From NCBI GenBank assembly GCA_002355495.1, contig AP017424.1, positions 6,761,501 to 6,825,500 of the forward strand: 64,000 bases of DNA, in the 5' to 3' direction. The notes below the pieces were generated by a model. That model saw only the letters and a list, made by a program, of their open reading frames with translations, was not told the DNA's origin and searched no databases. This document shows, in pieces, positions 34,168 to 42,312 of the stretch. Origin of the DNA: Streptomyces laurentii. Its GTDB lineage: Bacteria > Actinomycetota > Actinomycetes > Streptomycetales > Streptomycetaceae. A program made the translations under genes and the position numbers. The first letter of the stretch is position 1; the number at the start of each line of letters is the position of its first letter.

Positions 34168-34755
34168 ATGGGTGAACTCATAGTGATCAGGCATGGGCAG
34201 ACCGCGTGGAGCCTGTCCGGCCGGCATGCCGGGCGGACCGATGTGCCGCTGACCGAGGCGGGGGAGGCGGCGGCCCGGGCGCTGGCGCCGAGGCTGGCGG
34301 GCCGCCCGTGTGCTGCGGTGTTCAGCAGCCCGCTGAGCCGTGCCCTGCGGACCGCCGAGCTGGCCGGGCTCACCGGCGCCGAGCCCGATCCCGACCTGCT
34401 GGAGTGGGACTACGGCGGCTACGAGGGCCTGACCGCCGAGCAGATCAAGGAGTCGCGGCCCGGCTGGGACCTGTGGCGGGACGGAGTCGTCCCCGGCGAC
34501 GCCGGCCATCCCGGCGAGCGGCTTCCGCAGGTGGCCGCGCGCGTGGACGCGATGCTCGACCGCATCCGGCCGCTGCTGAGCGAGGGCGATGTCGCCGTCG
34601 TCGCGCACGGCCATCTCACCCGCGTCCTCACCGTGCGCTGGCTCGGTCTCGACGCGTCCGCGAGCGGGCTGCTCGGGCACCCGCATCCGGGCACCCTCGC
34701 CTTCCTGGCCACCGAGGACGGACAGCCGTACCTCGCCGGCTGGAACGTTCCGTAG
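34168..34755 (+). CDS. Histidine phosphatase (phosphoglycerate mutase-like)
   Basis: The 195-residue enzyme has the RHG motif VIRHGQTAWS near residue 9 with the catalytic His, SSPLSRALRTAELAG, the acid DLLEWDYGGYEG and the second His in VVAHGHLTRVL. It belongs to branch 1 (PhoE/GpmB/CobC-like) and dephosphorylates small phosphoesters. The real substrate is not evident. GTGCTCCGCC precedes the ATG without a strong ribosome binding site. Its place in the stress island suggests metabolic housekeeping during low-energy conditions. Confidence 0.85.
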   Translation: MGELIVIRHGQTAWSLSGRHAGRTDVPLTEAGEAAARALAPRLAGRPCAAVFSSPLSRALRTAELAGLTGAEPDPDLLEWDYGGYEGLTAEQIKESRPGWDLWRDGVVPGDAGHPGERLPQVAARVDAMLDRIRPLLSEGDVAVVAHGHLTRVLTVRWLGLDASASGLLGHPHPGTLAFLATEDGQPYLAGWNVP

Positions 34756-34782
34756 GCCGTACGGAGGCGGAGGGAGCGGCGG

Positions 34783-35436
34783 TCACGCGTCGTCGGCCGC
34801 CGTGAGCTCGGACCGTACGTCCACCACGCCCTCGACCGTCCGCGCGAGCCGGGCCGCGAGCGGGACGAGCGTGCTGTCGCGGACCTCGCCGGACAGATGG
34901 ACGACGCCCCCGCGCACCCGTACCTCGACCCGGTCGCGGGAGAGCGGGAACAGGTGGTCGACGACGTCGCGCCGGATCTCGGCGGCGAGTTCCTCGTCCG
35001 TGCGGAGGAAGACCTTGAGCAGGTCGGCCCGGCTCACGACGCCCTGAAGCATGCCGTCGGCGTCGACGACCGGCAGCCGCTTGACGCGCCGGGTCGCCAG
35101 GATCCGGGCGGCCTGGGGCAGGGGTGCGTCGGGGCCGATGGTGACGGCGGGCGAGGTCATCAGATCCCCGGCGTTCCGGGAACCGGCCTTGACCATGGCG
35201 TCGAGATGCCGCAGCCGCTCCCGCACGCCGGGGCGGCGGTCGCGGTACTCCTCCTTGACCAGCAGATCGGCCTCGGAGACCACGCCGACGACCCGGCCCT
35301 CGCCCTCGATGACGGGCAGCGCGGTCACCTTCCACCGGTCCATCGCGGCGACGATGTCCTTGAACTCCGTGTCCGGCCGTACGGCGACGACCTTCCTGGT
35401 CATCACGTCGGCCACGGTGAACGGCTGGGCGGGCAT
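34783..35436 (-). CDS. CBS-pair and BON domain protein
   Basis: The 217-residue protein has two CBS motifs (about 5-65, VADVMTRKVVAVRPDTEF; about 90-150, AGDLMTSPAVTIGPDAPL) and a BON domain (about 155-210, VEVRVRGGVVHLSGEV). CBS pairs bind adenosyl nucleotides and BON binds membranes or polymers. ATG 35436 has GAGGAG at eight bases and is preferred to GTG 35445. CBS-BON proteins resembling mycobacterial Hrp1-type proteins accompany DosR-like regulons, as here. Confidence 0.85.
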   Translation of the reverse strand: MPAQPFTVADVMTRKVVAVRPDTEFKDIVAAMDRWKVTALPVIEGEGRVVGVVSEADLLVKEEYRDRRPGVRERLRHLDAMVKAGSRNAGDLMTSPAVTIGPDAPLPQAARILATRRVKRLPVVDADGMLQGVVSRADLLKVFLRTDEELAAEIRRDVVDHLFPLSRDRVEVRVRGGVVHLSGEVRDSTLVPLAARLARTVEGVVDVRSELTAADDA

Positions 35437-35558
35437 GGCTCTCACTCCTCACCGGAGGACGGCGGACCGGGCGCGGCCGGGCCCGCCGGTCCTTCTGCTG
35501 TCAGGATGCCGCATCGTGCCTGTACGGCAGGACCACGCGGGCCGTCCCGGGGACCGGA

Positions 35559-35571
35559 GGACCCGAACGGG
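35559..35571. promoter_or_regulatory. Candidate OsdR-like box upstream of the CBS-BON gene
   Basis: GGACCCGAACGGG lies 123 bases before the CBS-BON start and shares CCGAACGG with the sites at 29526 and 37176. Confidence 0.35.
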
Positions 35572-35600
35572 TGGCGGGCAAAGACACGGTGGACGCGGAG

Positions 35601-37037
35601 TCAGCGGACGAGCACCGCCTCCCCGGAACGGGGCACGACGGCCGTCCAGCCCAGCTCCTGGTCGATCCGGTCGCGCAGCGCCGCCGAGGCGGCCGGCTCC
35701 CCGTGGACGAGGTACGTGGTGTGCGGGGCGGGGGCGCCGCGCAGCCAGTCCACCAGCTGGTCCTCGTCGGCGTGGGCGGAGAAGTGCGGCACGTCGGCGA
35801 CCTCGGCCCGGACCGGCACGTACTCGCCGAACATCTTCAGCACCCGCGCCCCCTCCACCAGGTCCCGCGCCCGGGTGCCGGCCGCGGCGAAGCCGACCAC
35901 GACGACGGAGTTGCGCGGGTCGGGCAGCAGCCGCCGCAGATGGTGCAGGACCCGGCCGCCGGTGGCCATGCCCGCCGAGGAGACGATGACGGCGGGGCCC
36001 GGCGCGCTGTTGATCTCGATGGACTCCTGGACGGTACGGGCGGCCAGGAACGGTGCCGGACTCAGCGCGGCCTCGCCCCGCGCCAGGATCTCGGGACGCA
36101 GTTCGGTGGCCCGTTCGCGTACGGCGTCGCGGTAGACGTCGAGCGCGGCCAGGGCCATCGGACTGTCCACGTACACCGGTACGGACGGCGGCAGGACGCC
36201 CGTGTCGCGCAGCCGCGCCAGCTCGTGCAGGACGACCTCGGTGCGGTCGATCGCGAAGGCGGGCACGACCACGGTGCCACCGCGGGCCAGGGTCCGCGCG
36301 ATCACCGAGGCGAACGCCGAGCGCCCGGACTCCTGGTCGTGCCGCCGGTCGCCGTACGTCGACTCCAGGAGCAGCACGTCGGCGCCGGAGAACGGTTCCG
36401 GCGGCAGCAGCAGCGGGTGCCCCGGGCGGCCGAGGTCGCCGGAGACGGCCAGGGTGTGCCCGTCCTCCAGCGTGAGCCGGGCCCAGGTGGAGCCGAGGAT
36501 GTGCCCGGCGTGGTGCAGCGTGAGCCGGGTGCCGCCCATGATCTCGACGTCCGCGCCGACCGCGACCGGGTCGACGTACGACAGGGTCTTCTCGACGTCA
36601 CCGTCGTCGTACAGCGGCTTCGCCGGGCGGTGCCGCGACCAGCCGTGCTCGTTGGCGTGCCGGGCGGCCTCCATCTGGAGCCGGGCGCTGTCGCGCAGCA
36701 CGATGGCGGCGAGCCGGGCGGTGCGGGCGCTGCACAGGATGGGGCCGCGGAAGCCCTGCCGGACCAGGCGGGGCAGATAGCCGCAGTGGTCGAGATGGGC
36801 GTGGGTGACGACGACGGCGTGGATGTCGGCGGCGTCGCGGGCGGTCCGTTCCCAGTTGCGGCGCCGCAGACTGGCGAACCCCTGGAAGAGGCCGCAGTCG
36901 ACGAGGATCCGCGCGTGGTCGCTCTCGACCAGGAACTTGCTGCCGGTGACGGTGCCCACCGCCCCCAGGAAGCTGAGCAGCGCCGGCCGCGGCGGGGAGG
37001 GGGCGGCGGGATCGGGGTGCGGGGCCGTCTCGGGCAA
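35601..37037 (-). CDS. Beta-CASP metallo-beta-lactamase RNA exonuclease
   Basis: The 478-residue enzyme is of the CPSF73/YSH1 type. The metal site is THAHLDHCGYLP with HHAGHILGS and SGDLGRPG. The beta-CASP part holds LLESTYGDRRHD, FAIDRTEVVL, IVSSAGMATGGRVLHHL and HFSAHAD. It cuts RNA endo- or exonucleolytically. The start is placed at TTG 37037, six bases after AAGGAGGG; GTG 37091 is an alternative without such a site. Homologues occur next to USP/CBS genes in other actinobacterial hypoxia clusters, where they may remodel mRNA in dormancy. Confidence 0.85.
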   Translation of the reverse strand: MPETAPHPDPAAPSPPRPALLSFLGAVGTVTGSKFLVESDHARILVDCGLFQGFASLRRRNWERTARDAADIHAVVVTHAHLDHCGYLPRLVRQGFRGPILCSARTARLAAIVLRDSARLQMEAARHANEHGWSRHRPAKPLYDDGDVEKTLSYVDPVAVGADVEIMGGTRLTLHHAGHILGSTWARLTLEDGHTLAVSGDLGRPGHPLLLPPEPFSGADVLLLESTYGDRRHDQESGRSAFASVIARTLARGGTVVVPAFAIDRTEVVLHELARLRDTGVLPPSVPVYVDSPMALAALDVYRDAVRERATELRPEILARGEAALSPAPFLAARTVQESIEINSAPGPAVIVSSAGMATGGRVLHHLRRLLPDPRNSVVVVGFAAAGTRARDLVEGARVLKMFGEYVPVRAEVADVPHFSAHADEDQLVDWLRGAPAPHTTYLVHGEPAASAALRDRIDQELGWTAVVPRSGEAVLVR

Positions 37038-37175
37038 GGTCCGCCCTCCTTCGGAGTCCTTCGAGGTGCTTCGGGTGCGCGTCGTCTCCACGCGGTCGTC
37101 CGGGTGGTCCGAGTCGTCCGCGTGGCCTGAGCCGTCTTCACCGTCGCACCGGACGTCCGGTGCGGCCCGTCCCGT

Positions 37176-37186
37176 GGGCCGAACGG
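37176..37186. promoter_or_regulatory. Candidate OsdR-like box upstream of the beta-CASP gene
   Basis: GGGCCGAACGG, identical to both copies at 29526, lies 139 bases before the start at 37037. Confidence 0.4.
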
Positions 37187-37281
37187 CATACGGGACGGTG
37201 CCTCCGGCCCCGTCCCGGCCGTGTCTCGTATCCGTCCCGGCCCCGCCCCGGCCGTCCCCGCCGTACCGCCGTCGGTGCAGG

Positions 37282-38274
37282 TCAGGCGATTTCGAGGACG
37301 TCGGCGACGGGCCTGCGGGGCGTGGCCCGCACCTGGGGGCCGTATCCGAGGCGGATGATCATGTGGACGTAGCCGAGGGCGGACTCGGGGTCCCGGGCGG
37401 CGGCCCGGAGTTCGGGCCATTCGAGGGGCTGGGACATGAGGGAGCTGGACAGCCCGTCGAGGGTGGCCTGGAGCAGGACGCGCTGGAGCGCCTGGCCGGT
37501 CCGCAGCCACTCGCCGGGGGTGTCCTTGGACGTGCCGAGCAGCACGAGCCGGGGATTCTTCTCGAAGCGCTCAGACGGCCGGTCCGGGGCCCGGTGCGTG
37601 GTGTCGAAGTCGCGGACGGGGGAGGTGACGTCGTGCTGCCGGGGGCCGAAGGCGTACGCGGGAATGCCCTCGGTGGCGGGTTCCCGGCCGGCGGCCCCGT
37701 CGTGGGTCCAGGCGGCGATCTCCTCGCGCACGGTCGGGTCGGCGGATTCGAACCGTTCGGCTTCGTGGACGAGGTCGAGCAGGGTGTCGGTGTGCCACTC
37801 GCCCGGGACGACCATGCGGCACCCCTCGTCGGCGGCCGCGGCCGTGAGCCGGTCGAGGAGTTCGGCGGGAACGGGCCGCTCGGTGAAGGGGAACCGGTTG
37901 GTGTGCCGTTCGCGCAGGACGGGCCGGAACGCGGCGAGCGCGTGATCGGGCTCGCCGGCCGCGCCGGACAGCGTCACGTCGGCCAGATGCCACGGATCGC
38001 CGACGTCCGGCAGCAGATGGACGTCGGCGTGCCGGCCGTGATGGGCGGCGGCCACGCGCAGGGAGAACAGGGCGGCGCCGCAGCCGAGGTGGAGGTCGCG
38101 GTGGTCGGGGTCCTCGCGCGGCAGCGCGCGGTCGGGATCCCCGTGCAGTTCGAGGGTGGACGCGGCCGTCCGGTACACGAACCGCCAGGGCTGGGCGTTG
38201 TGCATCGACGGGGCCGTGACGGCGTCCTCGACCAGCGATTCCACGAGCGTTCGAGTCAGATCGGTGAGGGACAC
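37282..38274 (-). CDS. Acg-like nitroreductase family protein
   Basis: The 330-residue protein resembles the Acg family (mycobacterial Rv2032 and relatives): two nitroreductase-like halves with SMHNAQPWRFVY, the HLGCGAALFSLRVAA helix and ERHTNRFPFTERPVP. FMN is probably bound in a closed pocket. Known Acg proteins may sequester flavin rather than reduce nitro compounds. It starts at an ATG preceded by GGGAGGA. The promoter gap to 38682 holds two palindromic motif copies. Acg is a classical DosR target. Confidence 0.85.
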   Translation of the reverse strand: MSLTDLTRTLVESLVEDAVTAPSMHNAQPWRFVYRTAASTLELHGDPDRALPREDPDHRDLHLGCGAALFSLRVAAAHHGRHADVHLLPDVGDPWHLADVTLSGAAGEPDHALAAFRPVLRERHTNRFPFTERPVPAELLDRLTAAAADEGCRMVVPGEWHTDTLLDLVHEAERFESADPTVREEIAAWTHDGAAGREPATEGIPAYAFGPRQHDVTSPVRDFDTTHRAPDRPSERFEKNPRLVLLGTSKDTPGEWLRTGQALQRVLLQATLDGLSSSLMSQPLEWPELRAAARDPESALGYVHMIIRLGYGPQVRATPRRPVADVLEIA

Positions 38275-38411
38275 GGTGCGTCCTCCCTGTCGGTCACGAC
38301 GCGCGGTCGTGCACGGAGGAGCGGGCGGTGCCGTCGGTGGTCTGCGGATGCGTCATCGCCGCGCTTCCTGTTCCATGACACCACGGTCCCTCACCCGTGC
38401 CGGTTTCGCGA

Positions 38412-38446
38412 GGGTCGAACGGTCCCGGGGACGGGCCGACCGGCCC
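38412..38446. promoter_or_regulatory. Candidate OsdR-like boxes, two copies 21 bp apart
   Basis: GGGTCGAACGGTCCC (38412-38426) and GGGCCGACCGGCCC (38433-38446) are nearly palindromic. Their starts are 21 bases apart, two helical turns, as for tandem DosR boxes. They lie between the divergent nitroreductase and USP genes. Confidence 0.5.
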
Positions 38447-38530
38447 ATGGCGCCGTCCGGCGGCCCCAGGGGTCCAGGTCGGCGGCCGTGACGCCCCGGG
38501 CGCCGGGCCCGTACGAGCCCCGTACACCCG

Positions 38531-38640
38531 CCTGGGAGACCAGCCCGGGAGACCAGCCCGGGAGACCGGCCTGGAAACCCGGAAGCCGGCCCCGGAAACC
38601 AGTACGGGAAACCGGTCCCGGCGAGCCCCAGCACGAGCCC
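38531..38640 (+). repeat. Degenerate tandem repeats in the USP leader
   Basis: GAGACCAGCCCGG is repeated three times, followed by ACCGG/GGAAACC variants and then CACGAGCCCCGG three times. This fills the leader between the candidate boxes and the USP start. Confidence 0.6.
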
Positions 38641-38681
38641 CGGCACGAGCCCCGGCACCAGCCACGACGCGGGAGCACCCC

Positions 38682-39542
38682 ATGACCCCCATCACGGAAC
38701 GGCGCGAGATCGTCGTCGGCGTCGACCCCGACCAGGACGGACATCCCGCCCTGGACTGGGCCGCCGACGAGGCCCTGCGGCGCCGTCTCGCCCTGCGCCT
38801 CGTCGTCGCCGTCCCGCCCGCGCACGACACCCAGCACGTCGACGACAGCCCCCGTCACACCGCGCGGATCGCCGCGGCGCGCGACGCGCTGCGGACGGCG
38901 GAGGACGGGGTACGGGCCCGCGCGCCCGAGGCCGAGGTCTCCGCCGCCGTCGTCGACGGGGTCCCGGCCCGGGTGCTCGCCGCGCTCTCGGCCGAGGCCG
39001 CGCTCGTCGTGCTCGGCTCCCGGCGGCTCAGCCGCGTCGAGGAGTTCCTGAGCCTGGGCTCCCTCGTGGTCCCCGTCACCGCCCAGGCCCGGTGCCCGGT
39101 CGTCGTCGTGGGCGACGCCGAACGCACCGTCGAGGACCCGCCGTACCTCGTCGTCGGGGTCGACGGCAGCCCGTCCTCGCGGGCCGCCGTCGCGCTGGCC
39201 TTCGAGGAGGCGGACGTACGCGGCTGCGCGCTGCGCGCCGTCGCCGTCCGGGAACCGTCCCTGTTCGCCCGGCACCCCGGCGACACCGCGCTCGACGCCG
39301 AGCGCGGCCTGCTGGCGGAGAGCACCGCCGAAGGAGTACGGGAGCACCCGGACGTCCCCGTCACCCATGAGGTCCTGACCGGTTCGCCCGTCGAGCGGCT
39401 CGCGGACGCCGCCGAGCACGCCCTGGCCGTGATCGTGGGCCGGCGCGGGCAGGGCGGATACAGCGGGATGCACGTCGGCTCCGTCGTCCACGGGCTGCTG
39501 CACCGCGCCCCCTGCCCGGTGATCACGGTGCCCGCGCGGTGA
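38682..39542 (+). CDS. Universal stress protein, tandem UspA domains
   Basis: The 286-residue protein is the third USP of the island. Domain 1 has VVGVDPDQDGHPALDWA and GSRRLSRVEEFLSLGSLV. Domain 2 has VVGVDGSPSSRAAVALA and GRRGQGGYSGMHVGSVVHGL, a full ATP-binding loop. Domain 1 has a less canonical loop, so it may not bind nucleotide. It starts with ATG after GGGAG and runs directly into the P-type ATPase gene (seven-base gap). Confidence 0.88.
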   Translation: MTPITERREIVVGVDPDQDGHPALDWAADEALRRRLALRLVVAVPPAHDTQHVDDSPRHTARIAAARDALRTAEDGVRARAPEAEVSAAVVDGVPARVLAALSAEAALVVLGSRRLSRVEEFLSLGSLVVPVTAQARCPVVVVGDAERTVEDPPYLVVGVDGSPSSRAAVALAFEEADVRGCALRAVAVREPSLFARHPGDTALDAERGLLAESTAEGVREHPDVPVTHEVLTGSPVERLADAAEHALAVIVGRRGQGGYSGMHVGSVVHGLLHRAPCPVITVPAR

Positions 39543-39549
39543 GCCGGCG

Positions 39550-42246
39550 GTGAGCGCGGCCGCGGAGCGGGCCCTCCCCTCGGCGCCCGGACCGATGGAC
39601 GGCCTCACCGAGGCGGAGGCCGCGCGCCGCCTCGCGGACACCGGACGCAACGAGGTGGCCGCGCGCAGGCCCGCACCCCTGCGCACGAGGATCCTGGCCC
39701 AGCTGCGCGACCCGCTGATCCTGGTACTGCTCGGCGCCGTGGTCCTCACCCTCGCGATCCGCGACCACCCCGACGCGATCGTCATCGCCCTGGTCGTCGT
39801 CGTGAACACCACCGTCGGCGTCGTCCAGGAGATCCGCGCCGACAACGCCGTCGCCGCCCTCTCGGCGCTCAGCGCCCCGCACGCGCACGTCCGGCGGGGC
39901 GGGGCCGGCCGGTCCGTGCCGGCCACCGAGGTCGTCCCCGGCGACGTCCTCGTGCTCGGCGAGGGCGACATCGTCGCCGCCGACGCCGAACTCGCCGAGG
40001 CGTCCGCCCTGCTCCTGGACGAGTCGATGCTCACCGGCGAGTCCGTGCCCGTGGACAAGGCCGCCGGCGCGGCTCTCAGCGCCGGCACCGTCGTCGTACG
40101 CGGCCGGGGCGTGGCGAGCGTGACCGCGACCGGGGCGGCCTCCGCGCTCGGCCGGATCGCCGCGCTGCTCGACGACCGCCGCGAGCCGACCCCGCTGCAG
40201 CGCCGTCTCGCGTCCCTCGGGCGGGTCCTCGCCGCCGTGACGCTCGCGCTGTGCGTCCTGGTCTTCGCCCTCGGCCTGGTCCGCGGCCTCCCGCCCGGCA
40301 CCATGGCGGTCACCGCCATCAGCCTGGCCGTGGCCGCCGTCCCCGAGTCCCTGCCCGCCGTGGTCACCCTCGCCCTCGCCCTGGGCGCCCGCCGGATGGT
40401 CGCCCGGCACGCCCTCGTACGACGCCTTCCGGCCGTGGAGACCCTCGGCTCGGTGTCCGTCCTCGCCACCGACAAGACCGGCACCCTGACGGAGGGGCGG
40501 ATGGTCGTCGAGCGGATCTGGACGCCGGCCGGCGCCGTGGAGCTGACGGGCATGGGGTACGAGCCCGAGGGCGAGGTCCTGGCCGGCGGCCGGCCCGCCG
40601 ACGCCCCCGCGCTCGACCCCGTACGGGAACTGCTGACCGTGACCTCCCTGTGCAACGACGCGGCGCTGCGCCCGCCGGACGACCCGGAGTCCGGCGCCCG
40701 CTGGACGGCGCTCGGCGATCCCATGGAGGCCGCGCTGCTCACGGCCGCGGCCAAGGCCGGTCTGCCGGGACGGCCGGAACTCGCCGCGGACCGGCCCCGG
40801 ACCGCCGAAGCCCCCTTCGACAGCCTGCGCAAGCGCATGACCACGCTCCACACGGACGGCCGCCCGGGCCGCGTCCTCGTCTGTCTCAAGGGCGCCCCCG
40901 AGGCCGTACTCGACCCGGCCGTGCTCGACGAGCCGCCGGACGCCCTGGAGCACGCCCGGCAGGAGGCCGCCCGGCTGGCCGGGCACGGCTACCGGGTGCT
41001 GGCCGCGGCCTCGGGTGTACGGGACGACGTACCGGACCCGGTCACCGCGGCGGAGTCGCGGCTCACGCTGCGCGGGCTCGTCGCGCTCCACGACCCGCCC
41101 CGGGCGACCGCCGCCACGACCCTGGCCGACTGCCGGGCGGCCGGCATCACGCCCGTCCTCATCACCGGCGACCACCCGGCGACGGCGCGCGCCATCGCCG
41201 TCCGGGTGGGGCTCGTACCCGGCACCGGAGTCCGTACCCCGGCCGATTCGGAGGAGGGTGGGACGGGGGACGGCGGCCGGGTCGTCACCGGGGCGGACGT
41301 CGCCGAGGGGCGGGTCGCCGACCTCACCGCCGTCCGGGTCTTCGCCCGTACGGATCCACAGCAGAAGCTGGAGATCGTCGAGGCGTGGCGGACCCGGGGC
41401 GCGGTGACCGCCATGACCGGCGACGGCGTCAACGACGGTCCCGCCCTGCACCGGGCCGACATCGGCGTCGCCATGGGCGCGCGCGGCACCGAGGTCGCGC
41501 GCCAGGCCGCCGACCTCGTCCTCACCGACGACGAGCTGTCCACGGTCGTCACGGCGGTCGAGGAAGGGCGGCGCGTGTACGACAACATCCGCCGCTTCCT
41601 CGTCTACGGCATGGCCGGCGGCGCGGCCGAGATCCTGGTCATGCTGACCGGCCCCTTCCTCGGGCTGCCCCTGCCGCTCCGCGCGGGCCAGATCCTCTGG
41701 ATCAACCTGCTCACCCACGGCCTCACCGGCGTCGCCATGGGCGCCGAACCGGCCGCTCCGGGCACCATGAGGCGCCCGCCCCGCCCGCCGTCCCAGCACA
41801 TCCTCGGCGGCGGCGCCTGGCAGCGCCTGCTCCTGCTCGGCGTCCTCGTCACGGCGGCTTCGCTCGGCGCGGCGCTCGCCGCCCGCGGCCTCGGCCTCGC
41901 CTGGCAGAGCGTCCTCTTCACCGCTCTGCTGGCCGCCCAGCTCGGCGTCGTCCTCGGGCTGCGCGCCCGGCTGCTGACCCGGCAGAACCCCTTCCTGCCG
42001 CTGGCCGTCCTCGCCTCCGCCCTGCTGGGCGCGGCGGCCCTGTACGTACCCTTCCTGCGCTCGGTCCTGGAGACCGAGGCGCTCGGCGCGGCGGGCCTCG
42101 GCCTCGCCGCCCTCGGCGGCCCCGTCGGGTTCTTCGCGGCGCGGCTGCTGCGGACCGCCTTCCGCCCGAGCGGCCCCGAGGCGGCGGGCGCCCCGGAGGG
42201 CTCGGTCGACCCGGCAGGAAGGGACAGGACATCCGCACTACGGTGA
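39550..42246 (+). CDS. Cation-translocating P-type ATPase (CtpF-like)
   Basis: The 898-residue P2-type ATPase has an N-terminal cation-ATPase domain (GLTEAEAARRLADTGRNEV), actuator motif LTGES and the phosphorylated D308 in DKTGTLT. KGAPE in the nucleotide domain, MTGDGVNDGPAL in the hinge and IPES-like AAVPESLPA in helix 4 are also present. Ten helices are predicted. The motifs agree with Ca/Mg/Mn-type pumps. CtpF is a DosR target in mycobacteria. It follows the USP gene at seven bases and is co-transcribed. The start GTG 39550 has no clear ribosome binding site, so coupling is likely. Confidence 0.88.
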   Translation: MSAAAERALPSAPGPMDGLTEAEAARRLADTGRNEVAARRPAPLRTRILAQLRDPLILVLLGAVVLTLAIRDHPDAIVIALVVVVNTTVGVVQEIRADNAVAALSALSAPHAHVRRGGAGRSVPATEVVPGDVLVLGEGDIVAADAELAEASALLLDESMLTGESVPVDKAAGAALSAGTVVVRGRGVASVTATGAASALGRIAALLDDRREPTPLQRRLASLGRVLAAVTLALCVLVFALGLVRGLPPGTMAVTAISLAVAAVPESLPAVVTLALALGARRMVARHALVRRLPAVETLGSVSVLATDKTGTLTEGRMVVERIWTPAGAVELTGMGYEPEGEVLAGGRPADAPALDPVRELLTVTSLCNDAALRPPDDPESGARWTALGDPMEAALLTAAAKAGLPGRPELAADRPRTAEAPFDSLRKRMTTLHTDGRPGRVLVCLKGAPEAVLDPAVLDEPPDALEHARQEAARLAGHGYRVLAAASGVRDDVPDPVTAAESRLTLRGLVALHDPPRATAATTLADCRAAGITPVLITGDHPATARAIAVRVGLVPGTGVRTPADSEEGGTGDGGRVVTGADVAEGRVADLTAVRVFARTDPQQKLEIVEAWRTRGAVTAMTGDGVNDGPALHRADIGVAMGARGTEVARQAADLVLTDDELSTVVTAVEEGRRVYDNIRRFLVYGMAGGAAEILVMLTGPFLGLPLPLRAGQILWINLLTHGLTGVAMGAEPAAPGTMRRPPRPPSQHILGGGAWQRLLLLGVLVTAASLGAALAARGLGLAWQSVLFTALLAAQLGVVLGLRARLLTRQNPFLPLAVLASALLGAAALYVPFLRSVLETEALGAAGLGLAALGGPVGFFAARLLRTAFRPSGPEAAGAPEGSVDPAGRDRTSALR

Positions 42247-42312
42247 AGACCGTGACAGCGGGCGCGACCGCGACGGACCCGGTCCGCGCGTGCGACACGA
42301 CCGGAGGTTCCG

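Noticed and set aside
37735..37760. GGTTCGAATCC-like T-arm sequence on the minus strand
   Set aside because: It lies inside the conserved nitroreductase gene and has no acceptor stem or anticodon arm at tRNA distances.
42275..42285. GGACCCGGTCC palindrome before the sensor kinase as another island box
   Set aside because: It lacks the CGAACGG core of the other sites; such short GC palindromes are common at this composition.
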